Below are positions 50,449 to 59,652 of a stretch of DNA of 64,000 bases, in pieces. The DNA is from Thermus thermamylovorans (GTDB taxonomy: Bacteria; Deinococcota; Deinococci; Deinococcales; Thermaceae). Positions within the stretch are counted from its first letter, which is position 1. Each line of letters starts with the position of its first letter. The notes below the pieces were generated by a model. It was not told where the DNA came from. It saw only the letters and a list, made by a program, of their open reading frames with translations, and ran no database searches. The stretch spans positions 1 through 64,000 of the forward strand of contig NZ_SIJL01000001.1 of NCBI RefSeq assembly GCF_004307015.1. Direction: 5' to 3'. Both the position numbers and the translations under genes were made by a program.

Positions 50449-52074
50449 TTAGCGCAAGGACAGGCCAAAGGTCAGGCTCTGCCCCGTGGCCTCGCCGTAC
50501 TGTCCCCGGAGGATGTTTTGCCAGCGGAGCTCATAGGCGAAGCAGCCGTCGTAGAGGCGGAAGGTAAGGCCCAGGCGGGTGAGGCCCTCCCGGTTCAGGC
50601 CCACCTCGGGGGCAAGCCACAGGGCCTGGCAGCAGGCCCGGTCCGGGAGGGGCATGGCGTAGGCGAGGCGCACCTCCTCGAGGCTCCCCCGCACGTAGGC
50701 CAGGCGGAAGTTCCCCAGGGCCTCGTCCCGGTAGCCCCCCTCCAGGCGGTCCAAGCGGTTCCCCAAGGGGTTTTCCAAGGTGTAGCCCAGGCTCCAGGGA
50801 CCCAAGGCCCCCTCCAGCCGCAGGCGCTGGAACTCGTCCCGGTTCTCGTAGGTGAAGGGGGGCGTGGGGGTCAGGGGCTCCAGCCTGCCCGCGTAGGCCG
50901 CCCGCAGGGTGAGGTTCCCTTCCCGGTAGGCCAGCTCCACGCCGCCGCCCACCGCCAGGTAGGGGTCGTACCCGGCGAAGGGGTAGAGGGCCAGGAGGGC
51001 CTCGGGCCTTAGGGTGAGGGCCAAGGGGCCCTCCTGGAAGGTGTGGCGGTAGCCCCCTTCCAAGCCCAGGGTGGGCCCCTGGCTCCTGCCCGTTTCCGCG
51101 TAGCGCAGGAAGGGCCTGAGGGTGAGGCCTTCCAGGCGGAAGGTGGGGGTGTAGCGGGCCTCCAGCCTGGGGGTGTCCCGATCCGGGGGGTTCGGGCTTG
51201 CGGCGAAGAGGAGGTCGTCCCAGTAGGCCCTTACCCCGGGGGCGTACCCGAGCCTTACCTCAGCCCCCTTTCCCCCTTCCCTGAGGCCCAGGCGCAGGGC
51301 CTCTTGCGGGGTGCCAAGCCCCGTGGCCAGGAGGGTGAAGCGCCTCTCCCAGCGGCCGATCTCCTCCCCCGGCTGGGGCAGGGGGAAGTCCTGGAGGCCC
51401 ACGGTCCAGCCTCCCGTGTCCGAGCTTGCCAGGACCAAGGGGCTTTGCAGGTCGGGCCTGCGGTTGGCGTTGGCGGTGGCCTCTCCCAAGGGGATTTCCA
51501 GGCCCCAAAGCCCCAAGGCGGCCTCTCCCCTAAGCTCCCCCGTGGCCACCAGGAAGGTGGCCTCCTCCATGCGCAGGCGCACGTCCTCCCCACAGGGGCA
51601 GGGGGTGGCCAGGAAGCCCCTGAGCCGGGCCTCCTCCCGGGTGAAGGTGGCCCTCTCGGCCCGCACCCGGTAGGCGGGGCTTTCCAGGAGGACGCCCTCC
51701 CCCTGGAGGGGGGTTTCCAGGCGGAGCCTCGCCACCTGGGCCCTAAGCTGGCCCCGGCTCAGGCGCACTCCCTCCAGGGCTTTGCCCGAGAGGGCCTCGG
51801 CCTCCACCTGCCACCCCTCGGCCACCCCCCTCAGGCCCTCCGCCTGGAAGCTCCCTTCTGCCTCCAGGTAGCGGATGGCGGGGGCTTCCAGGTAGAGCCC
51901 CTCCCGTTCCAGGCAGGCCCGGCCCTCAAACACCAGGACCTCCCCGTCGTAGCTCATCTCCTCCCCGCCCAAGAGGCCCTCCTCCGTTTCCAGGGTGTAG
52001 GGCCTCTGCCCACAGGGGCCTGCCAGGGCGAGGCCCAGGCTCAGGAAGCAAGCTACCCAAACCGAACGCCTCAT
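50449..52074 (-). CDS. LptD/OstA-like outer-membrane protein
   Basis: 541 residues: signal peptide (VACFLSLGLALAGP), an OstA-type jellyroll in the first ~200 residues (LFEGRACLEREGLYLEAPAIRYLE; CPCG), then a beta-barrel-like region with repeated aromatic-ended strands (YRHTFQ, LAYREGNLTLRAAYAG, LGYTLENPLG) and a C-terminal SLTFGLSLR strand. Cysteines (CPCG near 175, CC near 490) could pair as in LptD. Predicted outer-membrane translocon for a glycolipid. Leaderless: TATATT 6 nt before the ATG. Confidence 0.72.
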   Translation of the reverse strand: MRRSVWVACFLSLGLALAGPCGQRPYTLETEEGLLGGEEMSYDGEVLVFEGRACLEREGLYLEAPAIRYLEAEGSFQAEGLRGVAEGWQVEAEALSGKALEGVRLSRGQLRAQVARLRLETPLQGEGVLLESPAYRVRAERATFTREEARLRGFLATPCPCGEDVRLRMEEATFLVATGELRGEAALGLWGLEIPLGEATANANRRPDLQSPLVLASSDTGGWTVGLQDFPLPQPGEEIGRWERRFTLLATGLGTPQEALRLGLREGGKGAEVRLGYAPGVRAYWDDLLFAASPNPPDRDTPRLEARYTPTFRLEGLTLRPFLRYAETGRSQGPTLGLEGGYRHTFQEGPLALTLRPEALLALYPFAGYDPYLAVGGGVELAYREGNLTLRAAYAGRLEPLTPTPPFTYENRDEFQRLRLEGALGPWSLGYTLENPLGNRLDRLEGGYRDEALGNFRLAYVRGSLEEVRLAYAMPLPDRACCQALWLAPEVGLNREGLTRLGLTFRLYDGCFAYELRWQNILRGQYGEATGQSLTFGLSLR

Positions 52075-52080
52075 GGAAGG

Positions 52081-52088
52081 AATATACT
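52081..52088. promoter_or_regulatory. Overlapping divergent -10 elements
   Basis: Minus TATATT (52081-52086) serves the lptD-like gene 6 nt away. The plus strand reads TATACT at 52083-52088 in the same bases; a second plus TATACT with TGC extension lies at 52124-52129 and fits the Ugd stub better. Confidence 0.5.
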
Positions 52089-52153
52089 GGTCACTTGTGC
52101 TCGGGAAGTCCCGGGCGGTTTGCTATACTGCCAGGGTAATGGCGGGAGGCGTT

Positions 52154-52294
52154 ATGAAAAATGTGGCCGTTGTGGGTGCCGGTTACGTGGGCCTCACCAC
52201 GGGGGCAGCCCTGGCCTACCTGGGGCACCGGGTGGCGGTCCTGGACGTGGCCGAGGCCCTGCGGGGCGGGGAGGCCCGGCCCCAGGCAGCCTGA
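52154..52294 (+). pseudogene. N-terminal stub of a UDP-glucose/GDP-mannose dehydrogenase
   Basis: The 46-residue frame begins KNVAVVGAGYVGLTTGAALAYLGHRVAVLDV, the diagnostic nucleotide-binding start of the Ugd family, then diverges (AEALRGGEARPQAA) and stops. The remaining ~390 residues of the enzyme are absent; the futalosine hydrolase gene begins 25 bp later. The promoter-like TGC-TATACT and a Shine-Dalgarno (GGCGGGAGG) are still present, so the stub may be expressed. Cause looks like an internal deletion. Confidence 0.75.
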
Positions 52295-52319
52295 GGGCCT
52301 CGGCGAGGGCTCTTGGGCC

Positions 52320-52976
52320 GTGCGGTGGCTCCTCCTTTCCCCCACGCCCCTCGAGGCCCCCTTCCTCCAGGGGGAGCCCTTCGCCTTCCTGGGGCGCAGG
52401 GGACTCAGGGGCGAGGGGTTCCTTTACCTGGAAACCGGGATCGGCAAGGTGAACGCCGCCCTCACCCTGGCGGCCTGGGCCTCGAGGCACCCGGTGGAAA
52501 GGGCCCTCCTCTTCGGCCTCGCCGGGGCCTACCCGGGCTCGGGCCTGGGGGTGGGGGAGGCCGTCCTGGTGGGGGAGGAGGTGGAGGCGGACCTGGGGCT
52601 TCGCGGGGGGCTTGAGCCCCTGGGGTTCCCCGCCCTGGTCCTCCAGGGAAAGCCCTTTTACAACCGCTTTCCCCTGGACCCTGGCCTCACGGGGGAGCTG
52701 GCCCAGGCCCTGGGCCTTAAGGTGGCGGTAGGCCTCACCCGGGACCTGGTCTCGGAAAGCCCGGAGGAGGCGGAGGCCCTCGCCCGGCGGTGGGGGGCCC
52801 AGGTGGAGAGCATGGAGGGGGCGGCCTTCGCCCGGGCCTGCCTGGCCCTGGGGGTGCGGGGGGCGGAGCTCAGGGCCATCTCCAACCCCGCCGGGGTGCG
52901 GGATAAGGGGGCCTGGCGGGTGCGGGAGGCGGTGGAGGCCTTGGAGGAGGCGGTGAAGGGCATCCTAAAAGAGTAG
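52320..52976 (+). CDS. mqnB: Futalosine hydrolase
   Basis: 218-residue nucleosidase of the PNP/MTAN fold, splitting futalosine to dehypoxanthine futalosine and hypoxanthine in the futalosine route to menaquinone. Opening RWLLLSPTPLEAPFL; LETGIGKVNAALTLA; FGLAGAYPGSGL; and the purine-site ESMEGAAFARACLALG near residue 160 with the substrate-binding Glu. The RAISNPAG segment is typical of MqnB. GTG start; no good Shine-Dalgarno. Lies downstream of the Ugd stub. Confidence 0.88.
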   Translation: MRWLLLSPTPLEAPFLQGEPFAFLGRRGLRGEGFLYLETGIGKVNAALTLAAWASRHPVERALLFGLAGAYPGSGLGVGEAVLVGEEVEADLGLRGGLEPLGFPALVLQGKPFYNRFPLDPGLTGELAQALGLKVAVGLTRDLVSESPEEAEALARRWGAQVESMEGAAFARACLALGVRGAELRAISNPAGVRDKGAWRVREAVEALEEAVKGILKE

Positions 52977-53012
52977 CCCGGGGCCAAGGGCCCCGGGCCG
53001 AAGGGGTTGGCC

Positions 53013-53627
53013 TTAGCCCCGCCTGTAGATCTCCTCCGCCTTGTCCCAGTTGATCGCGTTCCAGATGGCCTGCAGGTAGTCCGCCCGGCGGTTTTGGTAC
53101 TTCAGGTAGTAGGCGTGCTCCCAGACGTCGATGCCCACGATGGGGGTGAAGCCCTCCATGATGGGGTTGTCCTGGTTGGCGGTGGAGAAGACGTGGAGCC
53201 GGCCGAAGGGGTCCTTGGCCAGCCAGGCCCAGCCCGAGCCGAAGCGGGCCATGGCCGCCTGGGTGAGCTTTTCCTTGAGGGTCTGGAAGCCGCCAAACTG
53301 CTCGTCAATGGCCCTTTTCAGCTCCCCCACGGGCTCCGTGGCCCCTCCCGGGGTGAGGAGTTCCCAGAAGAGGCTGTGGTTCAGGTGGCCGCCCCCGTTG
53401 TTGCGCACCGCCGCCTGGATGTCCGCGGGGAGGGCGGCGAGGTGCCTCAGGAGCACCTCCACCCCGGCCCCGTGCAGGTAGGGGTGCTTCTCCAGGGCGG
53501 CGTTGAGGTTGGTCACGTAGGCCCCGTGGTGCTTCTGGTGGTGGATCTCCATGGTCTTGGCGTCGATGTGGGGCTCGAGGGCCTCGTAGGGGTAGCCCAG
53601 CTCGGGCAGCTTGAACGGGTACGGCAT
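53013..53627 (-). CDS. sodA: Superoxide dismutase (Mn type)
   Basis: 204 residues. Metal ligands His29 (MEIHH), His84 (HLNHS), Asp167 and His171 (DVWEH) correspond to the ligands of the Thermus enzyme; GGG before HLNHS and the NQDNP Gln favour manganese over iron. Cytoplasmic tetramer. TATAGT (53647-53652, minus) and GGGAGG precede the ATG. A CCCCACC / GGTGGGG hairpin (53661-53679) separates it from fumC, so it has its own promoter. Confidence 0.96.
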   Translation of the reverse strand: MPYPFKLPELGYPYEALEPHIDAKTMEIHHQKHHGAYVTNLNAALEKHPYLHGAGVEVLLRHLAALPADIQAAVRNNGGGHLNHSLFWELLTPGGATEPVGELKRAIDEQFGGFQTLKEKLTQAAMARFGSGWAWLAKDPFGRLHVFSTANQDNPIMEGFTPIVGIDVWEHAYYLKYQNRRADYLQAIWNAINWDKAEEIYRRG

Positions 53628-53660
53628 ACTTCACCTCCCGCCCCTCACTATAAGGAGCCT

Positions 53661-53679
53661 CCCCACCTTGGGGGTGGGG
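53661..53679 (-). terminator. Hairpin between fumC and sodA
   Basis: CCCCACC / GGTGGGG 7-bp stem with a 5-nt loop, 21 bp after the fumC stop; no clear U tract. Could end the fumC transcript before the sodA promoter. Confidence 0.45.
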
Positions 53680-53699
53680 CTTCTCACAAAGGCAGGCCC

Positions 53700-55097
53700 C
53701 TACCCCTCGTGGGGCTTGGCCAGCCTCATGGGCACCACGATGCGGTCGAACGCCTCCTCCGTGAGGTAGCCCAGCTCTAAGGCAGCTTGCTTCAGGGTCT
53801 TCTTTTCCTTGATGGCCTTCTTCACGATCTCCGCCGCCCTGTCGTAGCCGATGGCCTGGTTGAGGGCCGTGGCCAGCATGGGGTTCTTCTGGAGATGTTC
53901 CTCGATCCGCTCCAGGTTGGGCTCCATGCCCTGGGCCAGGTGCTCGTTGAAGGACTCCATGGCCTCGGCCAGGAGCTTGATGGACTCCAGGGCCGCGTCC
54001 ATCATCACGGGCTTGTAGACGTTCAGCTGGAAGTTCCCCTGGCTGCCCGCGAAGGCCACCGCATGGTCGTTGCCGAAGACCCGCACCACCACCATGGTGA
54101 GGGCCTCCACCTGGGTGGGGTTCACCTTGCCGGGCATGATGGAGCTTCCGGGCTCGTTGGCGGGGATGAAGAGCTCCCCGATGCCCCCGTAGGGCCCGGA
54201 GGCCAGCCAGCGGATGTCGTTGCCGATCTTCATGAGGGCCCCGGCCAGGGTCCTGAGGGCCCCCATGAGGTGCACCAGCTCGTCGTGGGCGGCGAGGGCG
54301 GCGAAGCGGTTTTCCGCCACCCGGAAGGGGAGGCCCGTTTCCTCGGCCAGGTACTGGGCCACCAGCTCACCAAAACGGGGATGGGCGTTCAGGCCCGTGC
54401 CCACCGCCGTGCCCCCGATGGCCAGGTTATAAAGTCCTTTTTCCGCCTCCTTGACCATGGCCAGGGTGTTCTTGAGCTGGGCGGCCCAGCTTCCCACCTC
54501 CTGGCCCAGGGTGATGGGCACCGCGTCCATGAGGTGGGTGCGGCCCACCTTGACGATGCCGTCAAAGGCCCTGGCCTTCGCCTCAAAGGTCTGGATGAGC
54601 CCTTCCGCCGCCGGGTAGAGGTGCCGGTGGAGGGCAAGGGCGGTGGCCACGTACATGGCGGTGGGGAAGGTGTCGTTGGAACTCTGGCCCCGGTTCACGT
54701 GGTCGTTGGGGTGGACGTGCTTGGAGCCCAGGGGGTGCCCCAGGAGCTCCGAGGCCCGGTTGGCGATGACCTCGTTGGCGTTCATGTTGGTCTGGGTGCC
54801 CGAACCCGTCTGGAAGACCACCAGGGGGAAGTGGTCGTCCAGCTTCCCCTGGATGACCTCCTCCGCGGCCTGGATGATGGCCCTCGCGATCTCCTCGGGG
54901 AGCTCCCCCAGCTCCAGGTTGGCTCTGGCCGCCGCCTTCTTCAGCAGGCCGTAGGCGCGGATCACCTCCAGGGGCATGCGGAAGCGAAAGGCCCCTATTT
55001 TGAAGTGCTCCAGGGAGCGCTGGGTCTGGGCCCCCCAGTAGCGGTCCGCCGGCACCCTCACCTCGCCCATGGTGTCCCGCTCGATCCGGTATTCCAT
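53700..55097 (-). CDS. fumC: Class II fumarate hydratase
   Basis: 465 residues. Interconverts fumarate and malate in the TCA cycle. Superfamily signature [13 protein letters not shown] near residue 318, [14 protein letters not shown] near 98 and [16 protein letters not shown] near 186 are present. Homotetramer. ATG at 55097; the frame is open far upstream but only this start gives the family length. GGAGGTG and TAAAAT (55115-55120, minus) lie upstream. Confidence 0.96.
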   Translation of the reverse strand: MEYRIERDTMGEVRVPADRYWGAQTQRSLEHFKIGAFRFRMPLEVIRAYGLLKKAAARANLELGELPEEIARAIIQAAEEVIQGKLDDHFPLVVFQTGSGTQTNMNANEVIANRASELLGHPLGSKHVHPNDHVNRGQSSNDTFPTAMYVATALALHRHLYPAAEGLIQTFEAKARAFDGIVKVGRTHLMDAVPITLGQEVGSWAAQLKNTLAMVKEAEKGLYNLAIGGTAVGTGLNAHPRFGELVAQYLAEETGLPFRVAENRFAALAAHDELVHLMGALRTLAGALMKIGNDIRWLASGPYGGIGELFIPANEPGSSIMPGKVNPTQVEALTMVVVRVFGNDHAVAFAGSQGNFQLNVYKPVMMDAALESIKLLAEAMESFNEHLAQGMEPNLERIEEHLQKNPMLATALNQAIGYDRAAEIVKKAIKEKKTLKQAALELGYLTEEAFDRIVVPMRLAKPHEG

Positions 55098-55114
55098 AGG
55101 GCACCTCCAGCCCG

Positions 55115-55120
55115 ATTTTA
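55115..55120 (-). promoter_or_regulatory. -10 element of fumC
   Basis: TAAAAT on the minus strand, 17 nt before the ATG, followed by GGAGGTG. The rest of 55098-55246 is GC-rich palindromic sequence without a gene. Confidence 0.5.
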
Positions 55121-55259
55121 CGCCTCCCCCTGGCGGCGTACCCGGGGCCGCCCGGCCGGGACCCCCTCCGGCGGCCGCGGGGTGGGGAGGGCGCCTTGGG
55201 CCCCGGTTGGTGGGCCGTCCCACGGGAGAAAACCCGCGGGTCGGCGTAAACTTGGGGGC

Positions 55260-56222
55260 GTGGTGGACGTCCTCGTGGTGGGGGCGGGGCCCGTGGGCCT
55301 GGCCGCGGCCCTGGAGGCCAAGCGCCTGGGCCTCGCCCACCTGGTCCTGGAAAGGGGGGCGGTGGCGGAGACGGTCTACCGCTTTCCCCGGCAGATGGTC
55401 TTCTTCTCCGAGTCCAAACACCTGGAGATCGGAGGCCATCCCCTGGTGGCCCACGGGCCCAAGCCCACCCGCCTCGAGGCCCTGCTCTACTACCAGAAGG
55501 TGGCGGAGCGGGAGGGGCTTCGCATCCTCCCCTACACGGAGGCGGTGGGGATCGAGGGAGGGGAAGGGGACTACCGGATCTTGGCCCGGGACCGCAAGGG
55601 GGAAAAGGTCTTCGCCGCCCGCTACGTGGTCCTGGCCACGGGGTACTTCGGCAACCCCAACCGCCTGGGGGTGCCGGGGGAGGGGCTGCCCCACGTCCTC
55701 CACCGTTACGAGGAGGCCTTCCCCTTCTTCGGGCAGAAGGTGGCGGTGGTGGGGGGGAGCAACTCCGCGGTGGAGGCGGCCTTGGACCTGTACCGGGCGG
55801 GGGCCCGGGTCACCCTGGTGCACCGGGGGAAGTGGGTACGGCCCAGCGTGAAGTACTGGCTCCTCCCCGACTTCGAGAACCGGGTGAAGGAGGGGAGCAT
55901 TCTGGCGGTGATGGAGGCCCGGGTGAGGGCCATCACCCCGGAGGGCCTCCTCTTGGAGAGGCCTTCGGGGGAAGCTTTCCTGGAGGCGGACTTCGTCCTG
56001 GTCCAGATCGGCTACCGGGCGGAGGACCACCTCCTGAAGGCGGCCCAGGTGGCCTACGAGGGGGAGAGGCCCCTCCTCTCCCCCGAGTTCGAGACCAGCC
56101 GCCCGGGCCTCTTCGCCATCGGCTCCTGCGCCTTTGGGCCGGATACCCGTTCGGTCTTCATCGAAAACGGGCGGGAGCACGCCAGGCTGGCCCTGGCCGC
56201 CATCGCCCGGCGGGGCTATTGA
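55260..56222 (+). CDS. YpdA/Bdr-like NAD(P)H-dependent disulfide reductase
   Basis: 320-residue thioredoxin-reductase-like flavoprotein lacking the CxxC redox pair. FAD loop [15 protein letters not shown] at the start; NAD(P)H loop [15 protein letters not shown] near residue 163; ATGYFGNPN and a C-terminal [25 protein letters not shown] motif. YpdA reduces bacillithiol disulfide; the Deinococcus-Thermus phylum makes bacillithiol, so that role is likely. GTG start with TAAACT (55247-55252) 7 nt upstream: leaderless. The stop codon overlaps the -35 of the ilv promoter. Confidence 0.82.
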   Translation: MVDVLVVGAGPVGLAAALEAKRLGLAHLVLERGAVAETVYRFPRQMVFFSESKHLEIGGHPLVAHGPKPTRLEALLYYQKVAEREGLRILPYTEAVGIEGGEGDYRILARDRKGEKVFAARYVVLATGYFGNPNRLGVPGEGLPHVLHRYEEAFPFFGQKVAVVGGSNSAVEAALDLYRAGARVTLVHRGKWVRPSVKYWLLPDFENRVKEGSILAVMEARVRAITPEGLLLERPSGEAFLEADFVLVQIGYRAEDHLLKAAQVAYEGERPLLSPEFETSRPGLFAIGSCAFGPDTRSVFIENGREHARLALAAIARRGY

Positions 56223-56247
56223 CAGCCTTCACAAGGGGCGCTAGCAT
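56219..56247 (+). promoter_or_regulatory. Promoter of the ilv operon
   Basis: TTGACA (56219-56224), 17-bp spacer, TAGCAT (56242-56247). The predicted transcript starts about 56255, a few bases before the leader-peptide ATG. The -35 overlaps the end of the upstream reductase gene. Confidence 0.8.
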
Positions 56248-56257
56248 GGGGTGCAAG

Positions 56258-56326
56258 ATGCGCTTCGGCCTCACCCTATCCCTAGGCCTGGTCCTAATCG
56301 TAGGGCCAGGGGGGGGCGGGGTGTAG
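56258..56326 (+). CDS. ilv leader peptide (branched-chain attenuator)
   Basis: 22 codons: MRFGLTLSLGLVLIVGPGGGGV. The stretch Leu-Val-Leu-Ile-Val uses CTG GTC CTA ATC GTA, with CTA and GTA otherwise scarce in this GC-rich genome, so translation should slow when charged Leu, Val or Ile tRNA is low. The stop is 20 nt before the terminator stem. An ATG at 56246 lies inside the -10 and cannot be used. Confidence 0.8.
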   Translation: MRFGLTLSLGLVLIVGPGGGGV

Positions 56327-56377
56327 CGGTTTAGGGCGCATCCACAACCCCCCGGAGAACCCGGGGGGTTTCCGTTT
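56287..56377 (+). promoter_or_regulatory. Attenuator of ilvBNC
   Basis: Pause hairpin CCTGGTCC (56287-56294) / GGGCCAGG (56303-56310) lies over the Leu-Val-Leu-Ile-Val codons. Terminator: AACCCCCCGG (56346-56355) / CCGGGGGGTT (56361-56370), perfect 10-bp stem, tail TCCGTTT. The eight-G run at 56309-56316 can pair with the terminator's C run to form the antiterminator. Confidence 0.78.
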
Positions 56378-56388
56378 AGGAGGGGGCG

Positions 56389-58077
56389 ATGAAGGGAGCG
56401 GAGGCACTCTTAAGGGCGCTGGAAAGGGAGGGGGTGGAGGTGGTCTTCGGCCACCCGGGGGGGGCCATCATGCCCGTCTACGACGCCCTCTACGACAGCC
56501 GGATCCGCCACATCCTGGTGCGGCACGAGCAGGGGGGGGTGCACGCGGCCACCGCCTACGCCCGGGCCTCGGGCCGGGTGGGGGTGGTGATGGCCACTTC
56601 GGGCCCCGGGGCCCTCAACCTGGTCACCGGCCTGGCGGACGCCCTCATGGACTCCACGCCCCTGGTGGCCATCACCGGGAACGTGCCCCGGGCCCTCATC
56701 GGCACCGACGCCTTCCAGGAGGCGGACGTCACCGGGGTCACCATGCCCATCACCAAGCACAACTACCTGGTGCAGGACGTGAACGACCTCCCCCGGGTGG
56801 TGCGGGAGGCCTTCCACATCGCCGCCACCGGCAGGCCGGGCCCGGTCCTCATCGACATCCCCAAGGACGTGCAGCTCGCCGAGTTCACGGGGAGCTTCGA
56901 GGTGGTGCCCGACCTCCCCGGGTACAAGCCCACTACCAAGGGCCACCCCAAGCAGATCGAGCGGGCCCTAGACGCCCTGGAGAAGGCGGAAAGGCCCGTC
57001 CTCATGGTGGGGGGCGGGGCCCAGCACGCCCACGGGGAGCTTTTGGCCTTTGCGGAAAGGACGGGCCTCCCCGTGATCACCACCCTCATGGGCCTGGGGG
57101 CCTTCCCCGGGAACCACCCCCTTTGGCTGGGGATGCCGGGGATGCACGGCACCGTGGCCGCCAACCGGGCCCTCCACCACGCGGACGTGATCCTGGCGGT
57201 GGGCCTCCGCTTCGACGACCGGGTGACGGGGAAGGTGGCCCGCTTCGCCCCCCACGCCCACACCATCATCCACGTGGACATCGACCCCGCGGAGATCGGC
57301 AAGCTGGTGCGCACCCACGTGCCCATCGTGGGGGACTCGAGGCTCGTCCTGCGGGAGATGCTCAAGGGGGCCAAGCCCCTGAGGCTGGCCGCCTGGTGGC
57401 GGGAGCTGGAGGAGTGGCGCACCCGCCACCCCTTGCGCTGGCGCCCCAAGCCCCACCTGCAGAGCCAGGAGGTGATCCGGGCCTTCCACGAGGCCACGGG
57501 GGGGCGGGCCATCGTCACCACCGGGGTGGGGCAGCACCAGATGTTCGCCGCCCAGTTCTTCCCCGTGACCCGGCCCCGGAGCTTCCTCACCAGCGGGGGC
57601 CTGGGCACCATGGGGGTGGGCCTGCCCTTCGCCATCGGGGCCAAGGTGGCCCGGCCCGAGGAGCTGGTCATCGACTTCGACGGGGACGGCTCCTTCCAGA
57701 TGACCCTGCAGGAGCTGGCCACCCTGGTGAAGTACCGGCTGGACGTCAAGGTGGTGATCCTGAATAACGGCTATTTGGGCATGGTGCGCCAGTGGCAGGA
57801 CCTCTTCCACGCCCGGCGCTACTCCGAGGTCTACCTGGCGGACTCCAACCCCGACTTCGCCAAGCTGGCGGAGGCCTACGGCGTCCAGGGGGTGAAGGTG
57901 GAGCGGAAGGAGGACCTCATGCGGGGGGTGGAGGCGGTCCTCGCCGCCAGCGGCCCCGTGGTGGCGGAGTTCAAGGTCTACCAGGAGGAGGGGGTCTTCC
58001 CCATGATCCCCGCAGGGGGGGCGGCGGAGGACATGATCATCGAGCACCCCGCGGAAAGGGAGGAGGTGGGGGCGTGA
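56389..58077 (+). CDS. ilvB: Acetolactate synthase, large (catalytic) subunit
   Basis: 562-residue ThDP enzyme forming acetolactate and acetohydroxybutyrate, the first common step of Val/Leu/Ile synthesis. [15 protein letters not shown] start with the catalytic Glu at [24 protein letters not shown] and [10 protein letters not shown] form the ThDP motif; FAD-contact regions are present. ATG after GGAGGGGG. Overlaps ilvN by 4 bp (GTGA). Confidence 0.96.
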   Translation: MKGAEALLRALEREGVEVVFGHPGGAIMPVYDALYDSRIRHILVRHEQGGVHAATAYARASGRVGVVMATSGPGALNLVTGLADALMDSTPLVAITGNVPRALIGTDAFQEADVTGVTMPITKHNYLVQDVNDLPRVVREAFHIAATGRPGPVLIDIPKDVQLAEFTGSFEVVPDLPGYKPTTKGHPKQIERALDALEKAERPVLMVGGGAQHAHGELLAFAERTGLPVITTLMGLGAFPGNHPLWLGMPGMHGTVAANRALHHADVILAVGLRFDDRVTGKVARFAPHAHTIIHVDIDPAEIGKLVRTHVPIVGDSRLVLREMLKGAKPLRLAAWWRELEEWRTRHPLRWRPKPHLQSQEVIRAFHEATGGRAIVTTGVGQHQMFAAQFFPVTRPRSFLTSGGLGTMGVGLPFAIGAKVARPEELVIDFDGDGSFQMTLQELATLVKYRLDVKVVILNNGYLGMVRQWQDLFHARRYSEVYLADSNPDFAKLAEAYGVQGVKVERKEDLMRGVEAVLAASGPVVAEFKVYQEEGVFPMIPAGGAAEDMIIEHPAEREEVGA

Positions 58078-58586
58078 GGCACATCATCTCCGTCCTGGTC
58101 CAGGACCACCCCCGGGTGCTGAACCGCATCACCGGCCTCTTCGCCCGGAGGGGCTTCAACCTGGAGAGCCTGGCGGTGGGCACCACCCACGTGCCGGGGC
58201 TTTCCCGCATCAGCCTGGTGGTCTCCGGGGACGACCGCACCCTGGAGCAGGTGGAGAAGCAGCTGAACCGGCTGATCGAGGTCCTGAAGGTCACCGACCA
58301 CGCCGAGCCCCACGTGGAGCGGGAGCTTTGCCTGGTGAAGGTGCACGTGGCCGGGGTGGAGGAAAGATTGGCGGTGAAGGACATCCAGGAGGCCTTCCGG
58401 GCCCGGGTGGTGGACGTGGCCCAGCGGAGCCTGATCCTGGAGCTCACCGGGGACTCGGGGAAGATAGACTCTTTCCTGGAGGCCTTAAGGCCCTACGGGA
58501 TCCTCGAGGTCATGCGCACCGGAGCCGTGGCCATGAGCCGCGGGGAGCGCACCCTCAAGGTCAGGGAAAAACGGGAGGCGGTATGA
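58074..58586 (+). CDS. ilvN: Acetolactate synthase, small (regulatory) subunit
   Basis: 170 residues: N-terminal ACT domain ([34 protein letters not shown]) that binds valine for feedback inhibition, then the C-terminal dimerisation domain. Activates IlvB. GTG start overlapping ilvB; stop overlaps ilvC by 4 bp. Confidence 0.95.
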   Translation: MRHIISVLVQDHPRVLNRITGLFARRGFNLESLAVGTTHVPGLSRISLVVSGDDRTLEQVEKQLNRLIEVLKVTDHAEPHVERELCLVKVHVAGVEERLAVKDIQEAFRARVVDVAQRSLILELTGDSGKIDSFLEALRPYGILEVMRTGAVAMSRGERTLKVREKREAV

Positions 58587-59596
58587 AGATCTACTACGAG
58601 CACGATGCGGACCTAGGCTTCATCCAAGGCAAGAAGGTGGCGGTGCTGGGCTTCGGCTCCCAGGGGCACGCCCACGCCCTGAACCTACGGGACTCCGGGG
58701 TGGACGTGCGGGTGGGGCTCAGGCCCGGCTCCAGGAGCGCTGCCCGGGCGGAGGCGGCGGGGCTTCGGGCGCTGCCCACCCCCGAGGCGGTGCGGGAGGC
58801 GGACGTCGTCATGGTCCTCCTCCCCGACGAGACCCAGGGAAAGGTGTACCGGGAGGAGATCGAGCCCAACCTCAAGGAGGGGGCGGCCCTGGCCTTCGCC
58901 CACGGCTTCAACGTCCACTTCGGCCAGATCCGGCCCCGGCGGGACCTGGACGTCTGGATGGTGGCCCCCAAGGGGCCGGGCCACCTGGTGCGGAGCGAGT
59001 ACCAGAGGGGAAGCGGGGTCCCCGCCCTGGTGGCGGTGCACCAGGACGCCTCCGGTTCCGCCTTCCCCACCGCCTTGGCCTACGCCAAGGCCATCGGGGC
59101 GGCCCGGGCCGGGGTCATCCCCACTACCTTCAAGGACGAGACGGAGACCGACCTCTTCGGGGAGCAGGCGGTGCTCTGCGGGGGGCTTACCCGGCTCATC
59201 CAGGCGGGGTTTGAAACCCTGGTGGAGGCGGGCTACCCCCCGGAGATGGCCTACTTTGAGACGGTGCACGAGGTGAAGCTCATCGTGGACCTCATCTACG
59301 AGGCGGGGCTTAGGGGGATGCGCTACTCCATCTCCAACACCGCGGAGTACGGGGACTACACCCGGGGCGACCTCGCCGTCCCCCTGGAGGAGACCAAAAG
59401 GCGGATGCGGGAGATCCTGCGCCAGGTCCAGACGGGGGAGTTCGCCCGGGAGTGGATGCTGGAGAACCAGGCGGGCCAGCCCGTCCTGGAGGCGGGCCGC
59501 AAGCGCTGGGGGGCGCACCCCATCGAAGAGGTGGGGGCTAGGCTGCGGGCCATGATGCCCTTCCTGCGGGCGAGGGTACTGGAGGAGGTGGGCTAG
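58583..59596 (+). CDS. ilvC: Ketol-acid reductoisomerase
   Basis: 337-residue class I enzyme. Rossmann loop [13 protein letters not shown] near residue 24 and the beta2-alphaB loop VGLRPGSRS, whose Arg/Ser residues favour [16 protein letters not shown] and the two knotted all-helical C-terminal segments with metal-binding Asp/Glu ([14 protein letters not shown]). Isomerises and reduces acetolactate. Overlaps ilvN by 4 bp. Confidence 0.96.
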   Translation: MKIYYEHDADLGFIQGKKVAVLGFGSQGHAHALNLRDSGVDVRVGLRPGSRSAARAEAAGLRALPTPEAVREADVVMVLLPDETQGKVYREEIEPNLKEGAALAFAHGFNVHFGQIRPRRDLDVWMVAPKGPGHLVRSEYQRGSGVPALVAVHQDASGSAFPTALAYAKAIGAARAGVIPTTFKDETETDLFGEQAVLCGGLTRLIQAGFETLVEAGYPPEMAYFETVHEVKLIVDLIYEAGLRGMRYSISNTAEYGDYTRGDLAVPLEETKRRMREILRQVQTGEFAREWMLENQAGQPVLEAGRKRWGAHPIEEVGARLRAMMPFLRARVLEEVG

Positions 59597-59610
59597 CCAA
59601 GGCGATAAGG

Positions 59611-59640
59611 CCCCCCTCCTGGGGGGGTTGGTGTTTTGAG
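59611..59640 (+). terminator. Hairpin between ilvC and leuA
   Basis: CCCCCC-TCCT-GGGGGG followed by GTTGGTGTTTTG, a partial terminator 14 bp after the ilvC stop. It may adjust leuA-cimA expression relative to ilvBNC; no leader peptide is visible here. Confidence 0.5.
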
Positions 59641-59652
59641 GGAGGGAGGAAG

